Below are positions 9,190 through 19,980 of a stretch of DNA of 64,000 nucleotides, one piece after another. The translations under genes and the position numbers were made by a program. Origin of the DNA: Pyrrhosoma nymphula (lineage: Eukaryota > Arthropoda > Insecta > Odonata > Coenagrionidae). The stretch covers positions 31,241,614 to 31,305,613 of the forward strand of contig OY754334.1 of the NCBI GenBank assembly GCA_963573305.1. Direction: 5' to 3'. The notes below the pieces were generated by a model. That model saw only the letters and a list, made by a program, of their open reading frames with translations. It did not search any database and was not told the origin of the DNA. Position 1 is the first letter of the stretch; every line of letters starts with the position of its first letter.

Positions 9190-11096
9190 CTAAAATTTGC
9201 TCATTGTCACCTCACTAACTGCATTGTCGATTTTCCTGAATTTATACAAAGTTTTGAAGAACATTAAATCCCGCCTCGGAGCTTCAACCACATTCGGTGC
9301 CGTTATCCATGCCTCGACATACAAATGCACAATAAACAAACATATATCACGGATTAAGGTCTCTTCTAAGGCTGACAAGGAGAACTCTTCGCGAAAAAGA
9401 AACATTTTCAGGCAGTAAAGCGCTTTCGACATCCACCTTGCATGTTGCATAGCACCAGGATCGCGTAACGATATACCGCGCGGAGGAACCCCTCCAAAAT
9501 ATACAACAGTGAGCTCAAGAAGTTCTCGATAGTCCTCCCTGGAGTAATTTTCTTGCAACTGTTGTAGCCCAAACGGTAGAATATTTCCAACTTCCTCTTG
9601 TAGCACTTCTACCGAACGTCTGTCTTGCATATGTAATTGTCCTTATCTAATAAAGGCCACATATTCTGAAACATTTTAAACAGAGTAACATTAGGGGCCG
9701 AAGACTTCCCGAACTTTGCGTCGAAGACACTTTTTAAAACCAGCTCGTATATGTGGTGCCGGCATGGTAGAGGCAAGATATCCTTTTTGAGAAGCTTCTC
9801 TAACAAGACACAAGCGCCATTGAGTCTCCCATTGTTTGCCGCAGTTGTATTGCAGCAGAATGCTTGCACATTTTCATGTAAGTTCCGCTCCTCCAGCATC
9901 TGATACACGGCAACGGCTTTATCTTCCCCAGTGCCTGATGATGAAATGGGAACCTCAAGTAGATGCTCAGCTCCCCGACTGGTGGCTATAACAGGGAGCC
10001 TATCCACCAGTTCTTTCCCAATCAATGCTGGAAGCAATTTTCCGCCCCAGTTTATGGAAACTGCATCCAGCTCCTCTAATGCGAATGTTCTGCGTAGGTT
10101 GGCTGCATACTCCTCCGCCCGTAAACGCGACGGATATATGAGCGATTTATGACAAATTCGTCAACATTTTGGTGAAATGCTTCATCAGCTGCTATCAAAA
10201 TGTTAACTGCTTCCCTGTCGCTCACTTTGCATTTGTCGAAAGCTGCGACAAGTCTCGCAGTGATCAGGTCTCTTCGAGCCCGCATTACTGTCGGGCTGTA
10301 GGAACCACTGTTGGCAACTTTCTCTGCTCTTCCTCCTAAACATTTGGACCATTACATACGTCGTTACTGTCCTCTGAAGATGTCAGTGGGGATGGTTCAA
10401 CTATATTTTGAAAAATTTATAAGATTTAAAGTAACTAACAGCAATTTAGTTCTATATTTGCATATAATAATTAGTATTTTACAGAAACTGTTCAGTAGTG
10501 CAAATTATTGATTGGTTTAGGTCAGGTTTAAATAAAAACAAAGTATTACGTTTCACACCTTCGTCACCTTCAGACCGCCGCAGTCGTAATTCCTCTTGTT
10601 CGCGTCGTAGAATAGCCTTCATTTCTCTCGCTCTGTCGTAAAGAGTTATCCAGTTCAAGCATACATCCCGGTCTGCCCTTTTCTCGTTGACTGAGGATGA
10701 AAAGTCTGTTTTCCTCTAGAGGTATCATCTCTAAAGCATCAACATGAGCGATGTCGAACAGATCATCGATGGCTGACAAGAATTTTAACTCTTTTTCCTT
10801 CTGCAACTGAGTTCTTCGTCCTGAAGATTTTTGCAATAACCGCCACTCCTGGTAGAGACTTTCCAACTTTCCGATGCTATGATGAAATTTCCTCGTTGGC
10901 ATCCGCGCTTTCTTCCAAAAAGTTTCCACTTCAATGCAAGACTAGCACTAGATCGCAAATTTAAATTTACCTTACGAATATTAAAGAGAAGAACCCTTAG
11001 CACCTGTCCATTACATGGCAACTTGGAACCAACGATTTGATTCTCATAATGACCAATTAGGAATATTTGTTCGGAGTTTCTAGTTTCCATTTCCAA
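9190..11096 (-). pseudogene. Broken multi-exon gene of a multicopy arthropod family (transposase-like)
   Basis: The gene reads leftwards in pieces. An N-terminal exon (about 11096-10570) has GSKLPCNGQVLRVLLFNIRK, a frameshift, then ETFWKKARMPTRKFHHSIGK, EWRLLQKSSGRRTQLQKEKE, LFDIAHVDALEMI and SQREKGRPGCMLELD. A second exon begins between 10330 and 10290 and carries RLVAAFDKCKVSDREAVNIL and EFVINRSYIRR. After a frameshift it continues at 10120-9609 with LRAEEYAANLRRTFALEELD, WGGKLLPALIGKELVDRLPV and GRLNGACVLLEKLLKKDILP followed by LPCRHHIYELVLKSVF. The C-terminal part (9630-9190) contains DPGAMQHARWMSKALYCLKM. I recognise this motif series from repeated, uncharacterised proteins in many arthropods. 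The WGGK and CNTTAANN stretches look like decayed RNase-H-like acidic motifs, hence transposase-like. Several frameshifts make it inactive here. Confidence 0.6.
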
Positions 11097-11805
11097 ATCC
11101 TATCCAGCATTCCACTCCACTCAAAGCTCCACCTTAGCAGCCGTCTTCAGATCGAAGTAAATCTCTGGCTCCTATGCTGTAAAAGTACATGAAAAATGTC
11201 CGGTTTATATAGGCGAGCCTTGGGCTCGGCCGACCAGGATTCGAGTCTGTGTGTTGGAGCGACTAATGCGGCCTATGAAACAATGTCTCCTTGTTTCATA
11301 GAAAACAATGTTTCATTGAAACATCTCCTTATGTAGATTTTCACGTTTGTCTTATGCCTGTATTGTTACTTTATATGAATATGAACCAATGTAATCAGGT
11401 GTTGGGCCCTAAGCTTTTGTCTCGCATCTAAAAGACAAAGATATCCCTTCACTTCCTCTACATAAGTTAAAATATGAACCCACATAGCACAAATCGTTTC
11501 ATTTCCGCATTCATCCCGCTTTCCGTGGACGTTTTCTACTGACCCATTCACGTTTTGAAATGATGCTGGAATGATGCAAATGTCCGCCACTATTGGGCAG
11601 CTTCACGTCTTTGAAATGTTTCTTTGATTGTTCAGAACGCGTTTTCGTATCGCTTCCTCTCCGGTTCCAGCTAGTTTTGAAACGTGTGCAACAGTTTTTA
11701 AACAGTTTTCAGCCGAGTGGAAGCCGTTAATTTCGGGTTTAAAACGGTTTTCTCGATGGTATGAAACGCTTTTATCGTTATTCTATGGCGGAATACTAAT
11801 AATAA
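11097..11805. other. Unassigned sequence
   Basis: The first ~200 bases may still belong to the 5' flank of the broken gene to the left. At 11270-11330 the words GAAACAATG and TGTTTCAT recur four times in short order. From 11620 to 11770 several near-copies of GTTTTGAAAC, AACAGTTTT and AAACGGTTTT alternate. No coding sense was recognised. Confidence 0.4.
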
Positions 11806-11808
11806 TGT

Positions 11809-11863
11809 GTCGTATTTATGGCTTGATACCAGCGTTTAGCAGGTATCAAGCCATAAATACGAC
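11809..11863. repeat. Perfect 22-bp inverted repeat with 11-nt loop
   Basis: GTCGTATTTATGGCTTGATA plus CC (11809-11830) is followed by AGCGTTTAGCA (11831-11841) and then by the exact complement (11842-11863). The last 12 bases of the right arm, ATAAATACGAC with one preceding base, recur a few bases downstream at about 11874-11885. A transcript would form a stable hairpin without bulges. Nothing coding is adjacent. Confidence 0.95.
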
Positions 11864-11869
11864 GCGACG

Positions 11870-12565
11870 CAAGCAATAAATACGACTAGTACGGTAGTAT
11901 CTGGCCAAAAATGCAGTTCCGACAGTATGAGAAATCAATTGCAATTATATCTCAATGATATTACGACCGGTTGCTCATATGCGTAGTAGCCATGGTACAT
12001 AAGCGCATAACGGAAGAGTGAACTACAATAAAATAACCCAAAACGTAAATTCACCGGCATTTTTCTGTTAAATAAGTGACATTAGTTTTTGCAACAGCAG
12101 AAAACTCGAGTATTTATTAAAACTTTTATAAAAAACGTATGCTATGTGCAACTGCGCTGGGGAACCAAACCAACTGCGACCATCCCGCGAGTAAACAAAA
12201 TATCCCTAAATAATATACTTACTTAGACTACTTGAGTAACAGGAATCCTCAAGACACTAATGGATGTCAGCGATACACACTGGATTTCTTAACAGGTTTA
12301 GGACAGGGGAAAATACGTCCACAGAAATGAAAACGGATTATTGAAATATAATTCTTTGGTCATTTACAAGGCTAATAAATATGCATTAATGCTAAAATAA
12401 ATTGAAAAATATATCTCACAATAGAATAAAATTTTAATAAATTGCTTGTTAATGACTATACACTTTAAATTAATAAACGAATAGGTACAAAAACAAAAAC
12501 AGTATTCAAACGATACTTTAGTAATCATCATACAATAATGTACATTAATGCATTAATCATACTAA
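11870..12565. other. Unassigned AT-rich sequence
   Basis: No gene or repeat recognised. AT content rises to the right of 12320. Confidence 0.4.
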
Positions 12566-12569
12566 TATA

Positions 12570-12760
12570 TAAAAATTGAATGCTGTCTGTCTGTCTATCT
12601 GTCCGTCTGTCTGTTGCTCAATCACGCAAACACTACTGAACCGATTGAGCTGAAATTTTGTATGTTGTTAGAAAATGTACCGGGATGAAACATAGGCTAT
12701 ATTAACAATCTGTCAGAGCCCCCAAAGGCCCTGGGGGTCCCTTGTAGTCCATATGCTAAG
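12570..12760 (+). mobile_element. Helitron-like 5' end fragment
   Basis: The segment reads TAATATATAAAAATTGAATG, a CTGT/CTAT microsatellite (12583-12614), then CTACTGAACCGATTGAGCTG and AAATTTTGTATG. This is the same order of motifs as at the left end of the Helitron at 44733 (TATATAAAAATGAATG, GTATGTATGT, CTACTCGACCGATTGCGC). It is therefore called as a related 5' end. No hairpin plus CTAG end is seen to its right, so the element is either truncated or merged with the sequence that follows. Confidence 0.5.
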
Positions 12761-13180
12761 CATTGGGTTTGGTGCAATGGTTTTATTTTTTGCTTTTATA
12801 AATTACTTTTACTCAAGATTTTTTGAGGCTGAAATTTTTTTTATCGGATGGCAGAATAAATGTAGTTTCTAATTCTTTCATACGATTTTCTTTTACGCTT
12901 CGTAATTATCCGAATATCATATTTTTTGCTGAAAAATCTGACATTTTTCTCTTTAATCAACAATAGCATATTTCCTTGACAACCAGAGATTTGAATTTCA
13001 AAGGATATTCACGCATCTGACATTTAAGTTTTCCTGCCGGCCCATGATAGCACGTAGAAAGAAAATTTGTACAAGAAGGGTCCAGAGTCCCAAGGGCCCC
13101 ATGATAGATTGCTTCGGGGGGTAATCGTGTCCTCGTTTAACGTTGTTAACTCGTTCCTGAAAAAGTCGACGTTTTCCCAT
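12761..13180. other. Unassigned sequence
   Basis: An AT-rich stretch precedes a more GC-rich part at 13030-13130 (GGGCCCCATGATAGATTGC). Short minus-strand frames at 12998-13329 overlap in two frames with no recognised domain. Confidence 0.4.
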
Positions 13181-13777
13181 GAATGCCCATTGGCAACCTC
13201 AGTTGCCAAATACCACCCGTGGAAGGTGCGTTTCCACGTTTTTAAAAATTCCATTTTCGCCCAATATGCGTCGTACACTCCCAATTCTTTCATTTCTATG
13301 CTTTCTACCCTTTCTTTTGTCGGGCACATTCGGGGTTTTACCCTGCTATAAAATCTAACAGTACCTATGGGGGAGAGTCTGTGAAGGGTACACAGGTGGT
13401 CATTTTTGAGCTTGACTGTAACGTTTGATTTGAATGGTGTTGTGGATGCTGGGTTGCTGTGGAGTTGTTGATGAGAAAAGAGAGGGGTATTGTTGGGGGA
13501 ATTGGATTTGGAGAGGATGCTGGATGCATCAAGAAACTTTGTATTGGAAAGAATAAAGAGTTTTGAAACGAAAATAAACGTCTGACGTTACATGACATTG
13601 AAGTGTTCACTCGTGCTTCTCGTGATACATTCTGCATATTTCTGAATGCTGTTATGGTACGCGCATACGTAACATATGTGTAATGCCACTTGCAAAAAAT
13701 TTCACCTTTCGTGTATTGCACTTGTGATTTATACCCTGCGGAACTTTGCTGGCAACTTAAGTTGCCACTGGGCATTC
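13181..13777. repeat. Inverted GGCAAC/GTTGCC palindromic modules (piggyBac-like ends)
   Basis: At 13181-13207 the sequence GAATGCCCATTGGCAAC is followed by CTCAGTTGCC. At 13751-13777 the inverted counterpart GGCAACTTAAGTTGCC is followed by ACTGGGCATTC. The two 27-mers agree at 24 positions when one is reversed. Each contains its own internal palindrome, and the right one is a perfect 16-bp palindrome. A coding remnant resembling a piggyBac N-terminus begins 150 bases to the right, so these modules may be terminal or subterminal binding sites of that element. I could not set a TTAA duplication. Confidence 0.6.
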
Positions 13778-13919
13778 GCCGTGTCTCTTGGCGACTAGCG
13801 TAATTTTCGCCGGTGACATTCTGTCGCCACTAATTGAAATGCAAGTACCGCAACGTCTTATGATGACTTTTAATGGGATAATTACTTGGTCGGGTCGGTT
13901 TTAATTTTTTCTAATTAAC

Positions 13920-14345
13920 GCACTAGGTCTTCTCAGACGTATTCAGTGAACGAGCTCATTGAATTGCTGAAAAAATCTGACAAAGATTTGGGGCATAAGG
14001 CAATTTTATTTACACCACCTTTGGAAGGGCCAGATGTCATCACCGATGAATATTCCGATGTATCAGATAGTGAGGTGACAGGCGACCCAACGCACCTTCC
14101 ACGGGTGATTTTGGCTAATGAGGCAGTCACGGAGAGTTCTTACGGCCTAGTAGAAAAGGACGATGGCTCATCTACTTCATTCGATGCGCCCAAATGTCCG
14201 AAAAGACGTAGGAAAATCGTGCTTTCTTCGGAGAGTCCTCTGAAGCATAACCCAAAGAAGATACGTATTCATTTCCCTTCTCTTCTCCCAGTGCTGGGGC
14301 CCAATGCAGAAGACAGGTGGACATGCCCAAGAAGAAGTCGAGGGC
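13920..14345 (+). pseudogene. PiggyBac-like transposase, acidic N-terminal part only
   Basis: The frame runs NELIELLKKSDKDLGH, then FTPPLEGPDVITDEYSDVSD, then DPTHLPRVILANEAVTESSY and PKRRRKIVLSSES. This resembles the acidic N-terminal region of piggyBac transposases, where a DxxTDEDS-like stretch is followed by a LPR or LPG step and then a basic patch. The open frame has no ATG at its left edge (the apparent start codon at 13946 is GTG), so the true start lies upstream or is lost. The catalytic DDE domain is absent: the reading ends at about 14345 and runs into a dispersed repeat. Family assignment is moderate because this region is poorly conserved. Confidence 0.45.
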
Positions 14346-14459
14346 CGTGGAAGGCTTGGTAAGAGCTCCACAGTTATACATTCAAATGCAACAATGACAC
14401 TGGTACTTCGCCGGTGTCAAAAACTTGTGCCTTTACTCACTGATTGAAATTTTTCTTGA

Positions 14460-14935
14460 GATAGGTGATAACGGCCGTTTATGGCAATGTGGACGGATCG
14501 AGGGTTAAATGTATCAATGCTAAACATTACCATCGTACCGTTTGCCGACAATCTGGTGCACGTCACGAGGGACCCATTACACCTGCAACGCATACTGCAC
14601 ATCTCGGGTACTGTGAGACAACGGCATCACGTATCGAGTTCAAGCTAGGCGTGTCTCTCGCTTCCTCTAAATGTTTCTCGGGGATAGCCTGTGCAACCTG
14701 TCCCGTTCACCGTCTAACGGACTATCACAATGCTAATAATTTGAAACTTGTTTGAATGCCTAAGGTTCTTGTTTAGTTAAACGTGGGGCTAACCCCAGGG
14801 GAGATCTTTAGAGCTTAGGAGAGGATCTGGATACCGAATTCTCCCCCGGATACAGAAGACAGCGACGGTTAAAATCTTCCTCCTCCGTCGGTTTGAGTTA
14901 TACATCCGTGCTGGCACCACAATGGAACGTGATAA
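14460..14935 (-). repeat. Inverted dispersed copy of part of the 2.55-kb array unit
   Basis: Reverse-complemented, this block follows the order of an array segment, for example 43380-43830: the GGTTAGCCACACG-like, CATTCAAAC, TTATCATTGTGAT, GCCTGTGC and GTATGCG stretches occur in the same sequence. Its plus strand opens a 97-codon frame (14465-14755) whose counterparts in the array are on the minus strand (for example 43556-43822), sharing VCRQ, HTAH, ASRIEFK and GVS. The preserved reading in distant copies suggests that the ancestral unit may have coded here, but I do not recognise the protein. Confidence 0.7.
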
Positions 14936-15317
14936 AGATGGACATGTGACTTAATACTCGGGAATATTTCTGTCACAATCTGTGGAAAGGAACATCAGTG
15001 CTATCATTGATATCAAAGAAATTACAGGGATTCCACCCAATACTCCATGAACCAACAAAAGATCACATAGTCATCAACATTTAGAACCTAGCTTATAATG
15101 AAATTTAAGCTTCAGATGGTACATGCTACCAAAATAAGCATGGGCGGTTTTGGAAATATAAGCTGTTCGAAGCTTTTCAACTACTGTTTTTAGAAACAAT
15201 TCATTTATCGACCCATCAACATTTAATAAAGTTTAAAAAATAATATTTGAAGAAGGTAAAATTGTGGGAATAAAAACTAAATAAAAGTTTTTATTTCGGT
15301 GTTCTTGAGAAGTTGTT
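14936..15317. other. Unassigned sequence
   Basis: No recognisable gene. The segment AGAACCTAGCTTATAATG and what follows is AT-rich without clear repeats. Confidence 0.35.
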
Positions 15318-15853
15318 GACCTTTTAAACAATAAATGACATAAAAATTAGTGAGAAAAGTTTTATTTTTTAAGAAAATAAACTTATTCCCAATATTGTGA
15401 TTAAAAATATTTTGACATCGTGTCTTGATCGCAGGATTTCATTGGTAAAAATTCAAGAATACCTAATACATTGGTATCTTTTTGTACGTCCATAATCCGA
15501 AAATGTAACCTAAATTATCATTGCTGAGAATAGCCGAGTTATTACTAGAATGGTGCTGAGAAGAAAACAAGAGGAAATGTTTTTGTTAGGAATAGAGTCT
15601 ACTTCCGATTATAATTCAGGGATCTGGAATTCTGGCGTTTTTCTACTTCTCTTTCATGTCCTTTTTCCCAGCATAGATTTGATTAAGGCTCGACATTTTT
15701 AACGTTTATTAAAAATCATTCCGAAGAACTTTCGTTCTGCCTTCCCCACTGGATGATTAGAAAACGTGATATTGTCTGCAACTTTCAGACAATACTATTA
15801 CGGCTTATTTGACCTTTTTAGGGTAGTCCTTCCCTGCAAAGCTTTTGACATCC
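15318..15853 (+). repeat. Dispersed direct repeat, copy 1
   Basis: This segment aligns by eye with 17248-17797 over its whole length: AAACAATAAATGAC, TTTTGACATCGTGTC, GTACGTCCATAATCCGAAAA, TCATTGCTGAGAA, TCCCCAC(A/T)GGATGATTAGAA and CCCTGCAAAGCTTTTGACAT. Both stop within a few bases after GCTTTTGACATCCATC. The middle third also occurs in the array units (for example 43970-44140 and 49620-49810), always in the same orientation. Confidence 0.8.
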
Positions 15854-17247
15854 ATCCATTTAAAGTGTTAGTTCGGTGTACGCACACGGGGCCGCTAGTT
15901 CCAAGCTTGAAACTTCTAGATCTAAACAACCGGGACGGACCTTACGCACACGTACTTAATGAAATAAAAGAATAGAAAGGAAAGGGGAAATCAATAAGGG
16001 AAAGAAAATAAAAAGAATGGTGAAGAACGGGGGAAGAAAGGAGGTAAGGAAGGGAATAAAAACTCACTCCCGTCCGTTGCTACTTCATGGTCTCCGTCAG
16101 CTGACTCGCGCTGGCGTGAATTAGACCCGTCACTCTCTACGGTGACTCCCAGATGAGTTCTCTGAGACGAGTCCACCTTGACCGAAGTACTTCGAGGAAC
16201 TTTCAAACTACGGCGATATCTCGCCGTATACGCACAAAACAAAAACGAAGCGAAAAAGGAAACAGACGGGAGTAGGAGGTTAAACAGAAAAGAAAAGAAC
16301 CTTGGGGAAAACAAAGAATGAAATAAAACAAGTCCGTCCCGACCTAAACATCTGGTATTACATTATAATATCGAAATTTCATTGTACGCTTAATAAAAAC
16401 ACGAGTAACATTAACGAAGTGATAATGGGGAAGCCTCAAGACAGTTTGGAGGCGTGTGCAGTAACAATTTCTGCTTCTCTACCCAATGTAGATAAATTAC
16501 AAGGCGAACTAAACTTTTATTTTTTGCTTCTCCCCACAGCACTCTCTTTACCGTCACACATACTCCTTCCAGTCTCAAATCTTAATAAGCCGTCAATGTA
16601 ACCTTGTGGGCTGCAGGCATATATTGCTGAGAGTATTCTTGCATTGTATACATTACAAGAAACTAGCACTCCTCTATTTTCTCATTTACACCAACTCTCA
16701 CCATCTTAAGAATTTGTATCAGACTTTCATTTTTTACAATTTTAGGGAGAAGTTTTTCAAAACATTTTCGAATGTTACAAATCGAGTAAATCCGTGCACT
16801 AGATACCGTGAATTCGTGGTATAGATATCACGTCTTCATCAGGATCGCCGCGATTTTGTCGTCTCAGCGGTTCGAAGGAAAGAGCTGTCTGCGGAAAGTC
16901 TGTTCGCGGCACACTTTTTCAGGGCAGGAGGGGAAGTAGCTGACCAGTGGAGGATTGGGGAGAGTAGGTGAGGTGCTATCACACTGTGGATTGGTGGGAT
17001 AGATCACAGGTCGACTTGGAAGTGTAGAAAAGATGTCATCTCCAGCGCGGACCAAAAAAGCGCGGTGCTCGCTGGAATCGCGATGACCTGAGCGATCGCG
17101 GTGACCGGAGCTAAGTCGCGGCACTTGTGTCTTCCGCATTCTGGCACTCCGAGGATTTTCGAGTCTCGAGGTTTCGAGCATGCCAAAAACTGGCACAGAA
17201 TGTAAAACTGTGGAAAAAAACTAGATAAACGTATTTATTCCTGCGTG
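15854..17247. other. Spacer between two direct repeats, no gene recognised
   Basis: A purine-rich run (about 15975-16060, with GGGGGAAGAAAGGAGG) precedes a GC-rich island at 16060-16230. The island holds a minus-strand open frame (15991-16314) with a serine-rich reading but no ATG at its apparent start. A second GC-rich patch at 16860-17180 contains GGAATCGCGATGACCTGAGC. The arrangement repeat-spacer-repeat resembles a retroelement with long terminal repeats, but I see no primer site or gag/pol sense. Confidence 0.3.
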
Positions 17248-17797
17248 CTTGACCATTTTTTTACTCTTTAAACAATAAATGACTGATAAAAATTATGGAA
17301 AAATGTTTTATTTTTTAAGAAAGTAAAATTATGCCCAATTTTGTGATTAAAAACATTTTGACATCGTGTCATGATCTCAGGATTTAATTGGTAAAAATTC
17401 AAGATTAAATAATAATTTGGTACATCTGTGTACGTCCATAATCCGAAAATGCAAGCTAACTAATCATTGCTGAGAAGAGCCGAGTGCCTACTAGCATGGT
17501 GCAGAGAAAGGGAACAATAGGAATTGTTTTTGTTTAGAAAGAGTCTGCTACCAATTAAAAATTCAGGAATCTGGAATTCTGGTGTTTTCTCCTTCTCTTT
17601 CCTTTCTTTTTTCCCAACATAGACCTGATTGAGACTCGACATTTTAAACGTTTATTAAAAATCAGTCCCAAGAACTTTCGTTCTGCTTTCCCCACAGGAT
17701 GATTAGAAAACTTGACATTGTCTGCTACTTCCAGACAAAGTTATCACGGCTTGTTTGGCCTTGTTAGGGTAGTACATCCCTGCAAAGCTTTTGACAT
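17248..17797 (+). repeat. Dispersed direct repeat, copy 2
   Basis: Counterpart of 15318-15853 and separated from it by about 1.4 kb. It differs by small indels and substitutions only. Its part 17455-17645 corresponds to the sequence GAAGAGCCGAGTGCCTACTA found in each unit of the right-hand array. The right edge at GACATCCATC abuts the Tigger-like coding scrap. Confidence 0.8.
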
Positions 17798-18190
17798 CCA
17801 TCGAAATTGTAAATATGTCCTTGATTAATGAATTTGAGGTTTCCTCTTATCTCCTCCGATCCTGCATAGGTAGCATCTATCTTAGTGTTGAGCTCATCAT
17901 TCTCAATGTCCTGCAGCTCGTCAGTTGTTAGCTGCTCTCTGTGCTCCTCCACAAACTCGTTCTCATCACCATCACTCACATCCAGACCCATGGACCTACC
18001 CATAAGAATAATATCCTCCTATATACGCACAACCTCAAAGCCCTCGAAGTAACTTTAAGTCACTGCTTCTGGCCACATATTCTTCCGAGGAGAGTTCATT
18101 GTTTTGTAGGAAACTTCCCGCCGGGTTTTGTCAGTGGCTGTTATGCAATGGACGAAAGTAAAGCCATCGGTACAAAACTTTCCCAAGGTT
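17764..18190 (-). pseudogene. Tigger/pogo transposase, C-terminal fragment
   Basis: Minus-strand reading includes MNSPRKNMWPEAV, a YFEGFEVV stretch, an in-frame stop, then EDIILMGRSMGLDVSDGDEN and EFVEEHREQLTTDELQDIEN. The pattern WPEAV, then FxGF, then VEEHxEELTTEEL is characteristic of the C-terminal end of pogo/Tigger transposases (DDE_1 family), after the catalytic core. The catalytic domain and CENP-B-like DNA-binding region are not present. At least two stops interrupt the frame. The left end coincides with the edge of the dispersed repeat at 17797. Confidence 0.7.
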
Positions 18191-19528
18191 AACTCAACGT
18201 TTGATGGAGAGTCTTTCACCGAAGATAAAATATTTCTTTTTCTATTTAAAAATAATATTCCTCAGCCACTCTTACTTTTGTATCATTACCGTTTTAATGA
18301 TTTCATTTGTTCTATTGAAAGCTGAGTAGCATTTTAAAAATATATCTGCAATTATCTAGTCATCTACCAAAACGATAATCCAATATATCCCTCATTACCA
18401 TATCGTTGTCTTTGTCATCTGTCAAACGAACGAATGGTGTTAAAATCTAACGTATGGTCTCGCGTAGTGAGCGAGGAACATATCCCTAAGTTTTCAAAAA
18501 CGCCTCATCCGAACTAAGTTTTGAATCCTTCTGCTTTATCTTGATGTCGATTAGACGCAGCCTCATCTTGGTAGTGCTGTGGCTGCAGAGCATGGTCGTA
18601 GACAGGTGATCCTGAAGTGATCGGTCGTCTGCTACTAGACGATTATATGTTTTTTGTGACGTCTTCCAGCTTGGACAGATTTGGAGTAATGATTCCGTTC
18701 TCCTCGATGATATAGGGATCCATACGCGGTCCAAAGATTCCCTCCTTTGACAGAGGCTTATTACGCAAAGAGCGGGGATTCGCGTTGAGGGTTGACTGAT
18801 TTGTGGGTCCTACTAGTGCCGGTGTGGCTCAGGGGGGCTGATTTTGTTCATGATGAATGAAACACTTAGTAATCTTCCAGATATATATTGATTGACACTA
18901 CCCGTTTCACCATTCTATATAGATATTCAGGGTTCTTATGTTTCGGTCATACATACATAGCCCAAGACTGAGGTGTATCGGGTGGCATGAAAGGGTGGGG
19001 AGTGGTGCGGGGAGGGGGAAAGTGAAGCGTGGGAATAAGGGTTTTGGGTGGACAGAGCAAGGACAGATAAAAAACCGAGGTTGCATAGGTTTGGGAACGG
19101 GTGGTGACGATGCATGGGTTATTGCAAGGACCCCGGGTTTTTGGGGAGAGAGTGGGTGCATAGGTTTTTAAGAGCAAGTGCACTGCCAAAGAAACAAGGG
19201 GAAGGGGGAGTTTTTTTAGAGGCATTTGAACACATAAGTGCCGGGTTTCCCTCCTATATTTCCGATATTTAGTGCTGTTAGCACCGGTTCCCCTCCGAGT
19301 AAATAGAAATTTTTGCCCTTCACTGCGAGAGCGCGCGCGCAAACGATGTCGATCAACATTTAAAAAAACGTTTTCGATTCACCTAAAACAGCAGTCAGTG
19401 AATCGACTTTTTCTACCACCAATTCTATTTCATGGCGGCACGGGATTTTTAGGTATTTTTTTCACGTAGATATCTGCCCCTGGAACTACCATTCGGAATC
19501 TCACAGTAACATTGGTTTCAGTTTTAAA
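18191..19528. other. Unassigned sequence with one possible coding scrap
   Basis: A minus-strand stretch at about 18800-18486 reads NPRSLRNKPLSKEGIFGP, a frameshift, YIIEENGIITPNLSKLED and SSDEAFLKT. This has the texture of decayed coding sequence, but I cannot assign a family. At 18930-19160 the plus strand is strongly G-rich (GGGGAGTGGTGCGGGGAGGG). No gene is supported. Confidence 0.35.
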
Positions 19529-19540
19529 TCAACCGATGTA

Positions 19541-19980
19541 TTGCCCCCCAATAACAGCGTCATGCGACCTTGGCTCACTCCCAAAAATCCCGTTCCACTT
19601 CATGCATCCGAAGGTATACAGCAGTGGAGGAACCGCGAACATGTTCGTAGCAAGAACCTTGTTCTTGCCAGACAGCTCAGAACACCAGATGTTCCTGAAA
19701 GTCTGTTTATATTTGGCGGTGAGACTTTCCTTCACTGCTGCCACCTCCTGCATTCGGCGCTGGGGGACGCCGAGATATTCATAGCTGTCATCGTCCTCGA
19801 GGTGACGAATGACGCTCCCGTCAACAAGTTGCACGTCTTCCTTGACCTCCGAAAATCTTCCTCTCGCAAATTTATCCAATCCGAACTCCATCCCTGTAGC
19901 CTCACTGTATTCCAGTACGATGTCCAGGGCAGTGCGAAGGTCTTTTGCATTAGAAGCATAAAGCTTCAGGTCATCCTTGG
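19541..19980 (-). pseudogene. Non-LTR reverse transcriptase fragment (R2-like)
   Basis: Read leftwards, the fragment begins KDDLKLYASNAKDLRTALDI, which contains the catalytic xxDD box of a reverse transcriptase. It continues LEYSEATGMEFGLDKFARG, VQLVDGSVIRHLEDDDSYEY, LGVPQRRMQEV, SELSGKNKVLATNMFAVPPL and LYTFGCMKWN. The order of D-D box, GLDK, YxYLGxxQ, K-x(5)-K and YxFGxxxW fits RT domains annotated as type-1 retrotransposon R2-like. The frame is open over about 140 codons, but the palm motifs before DD and everything after W are gone. Its right edge at 19980 is exactly where similarity to the array-type repeat begins (CGTCTTTTCTCA, also at 37132). Confidence 0.65.

Noticed and set aside
14465..14755. 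97-codon plus-strand frame as the continuation of the piggyBac-like protein
   Set aside because: Its counterparts occur in the array without the piggyBac-like part, so the junction is of two different repeats.
15991..16314. 107-codon minus-strand frame with hydrophobic start and serine-rich body
   Set aside because: The apparent start is TTG, which is not usable in a eukaryotic nuclear gene, and no domain was recognised. A host exon cannot be excluded but is not supported.
15318..17797. LTR retrotransposon
   Set aside because: No primer-binding site, polypurine tract next to the second repeat, or gag/pol coding sense could be found; left as a direct-repeat pair.
18938..19342. Overlapping frames in a G-rich strand region
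   Set aside because: Low-complexity composition explains the open frames on both strands.
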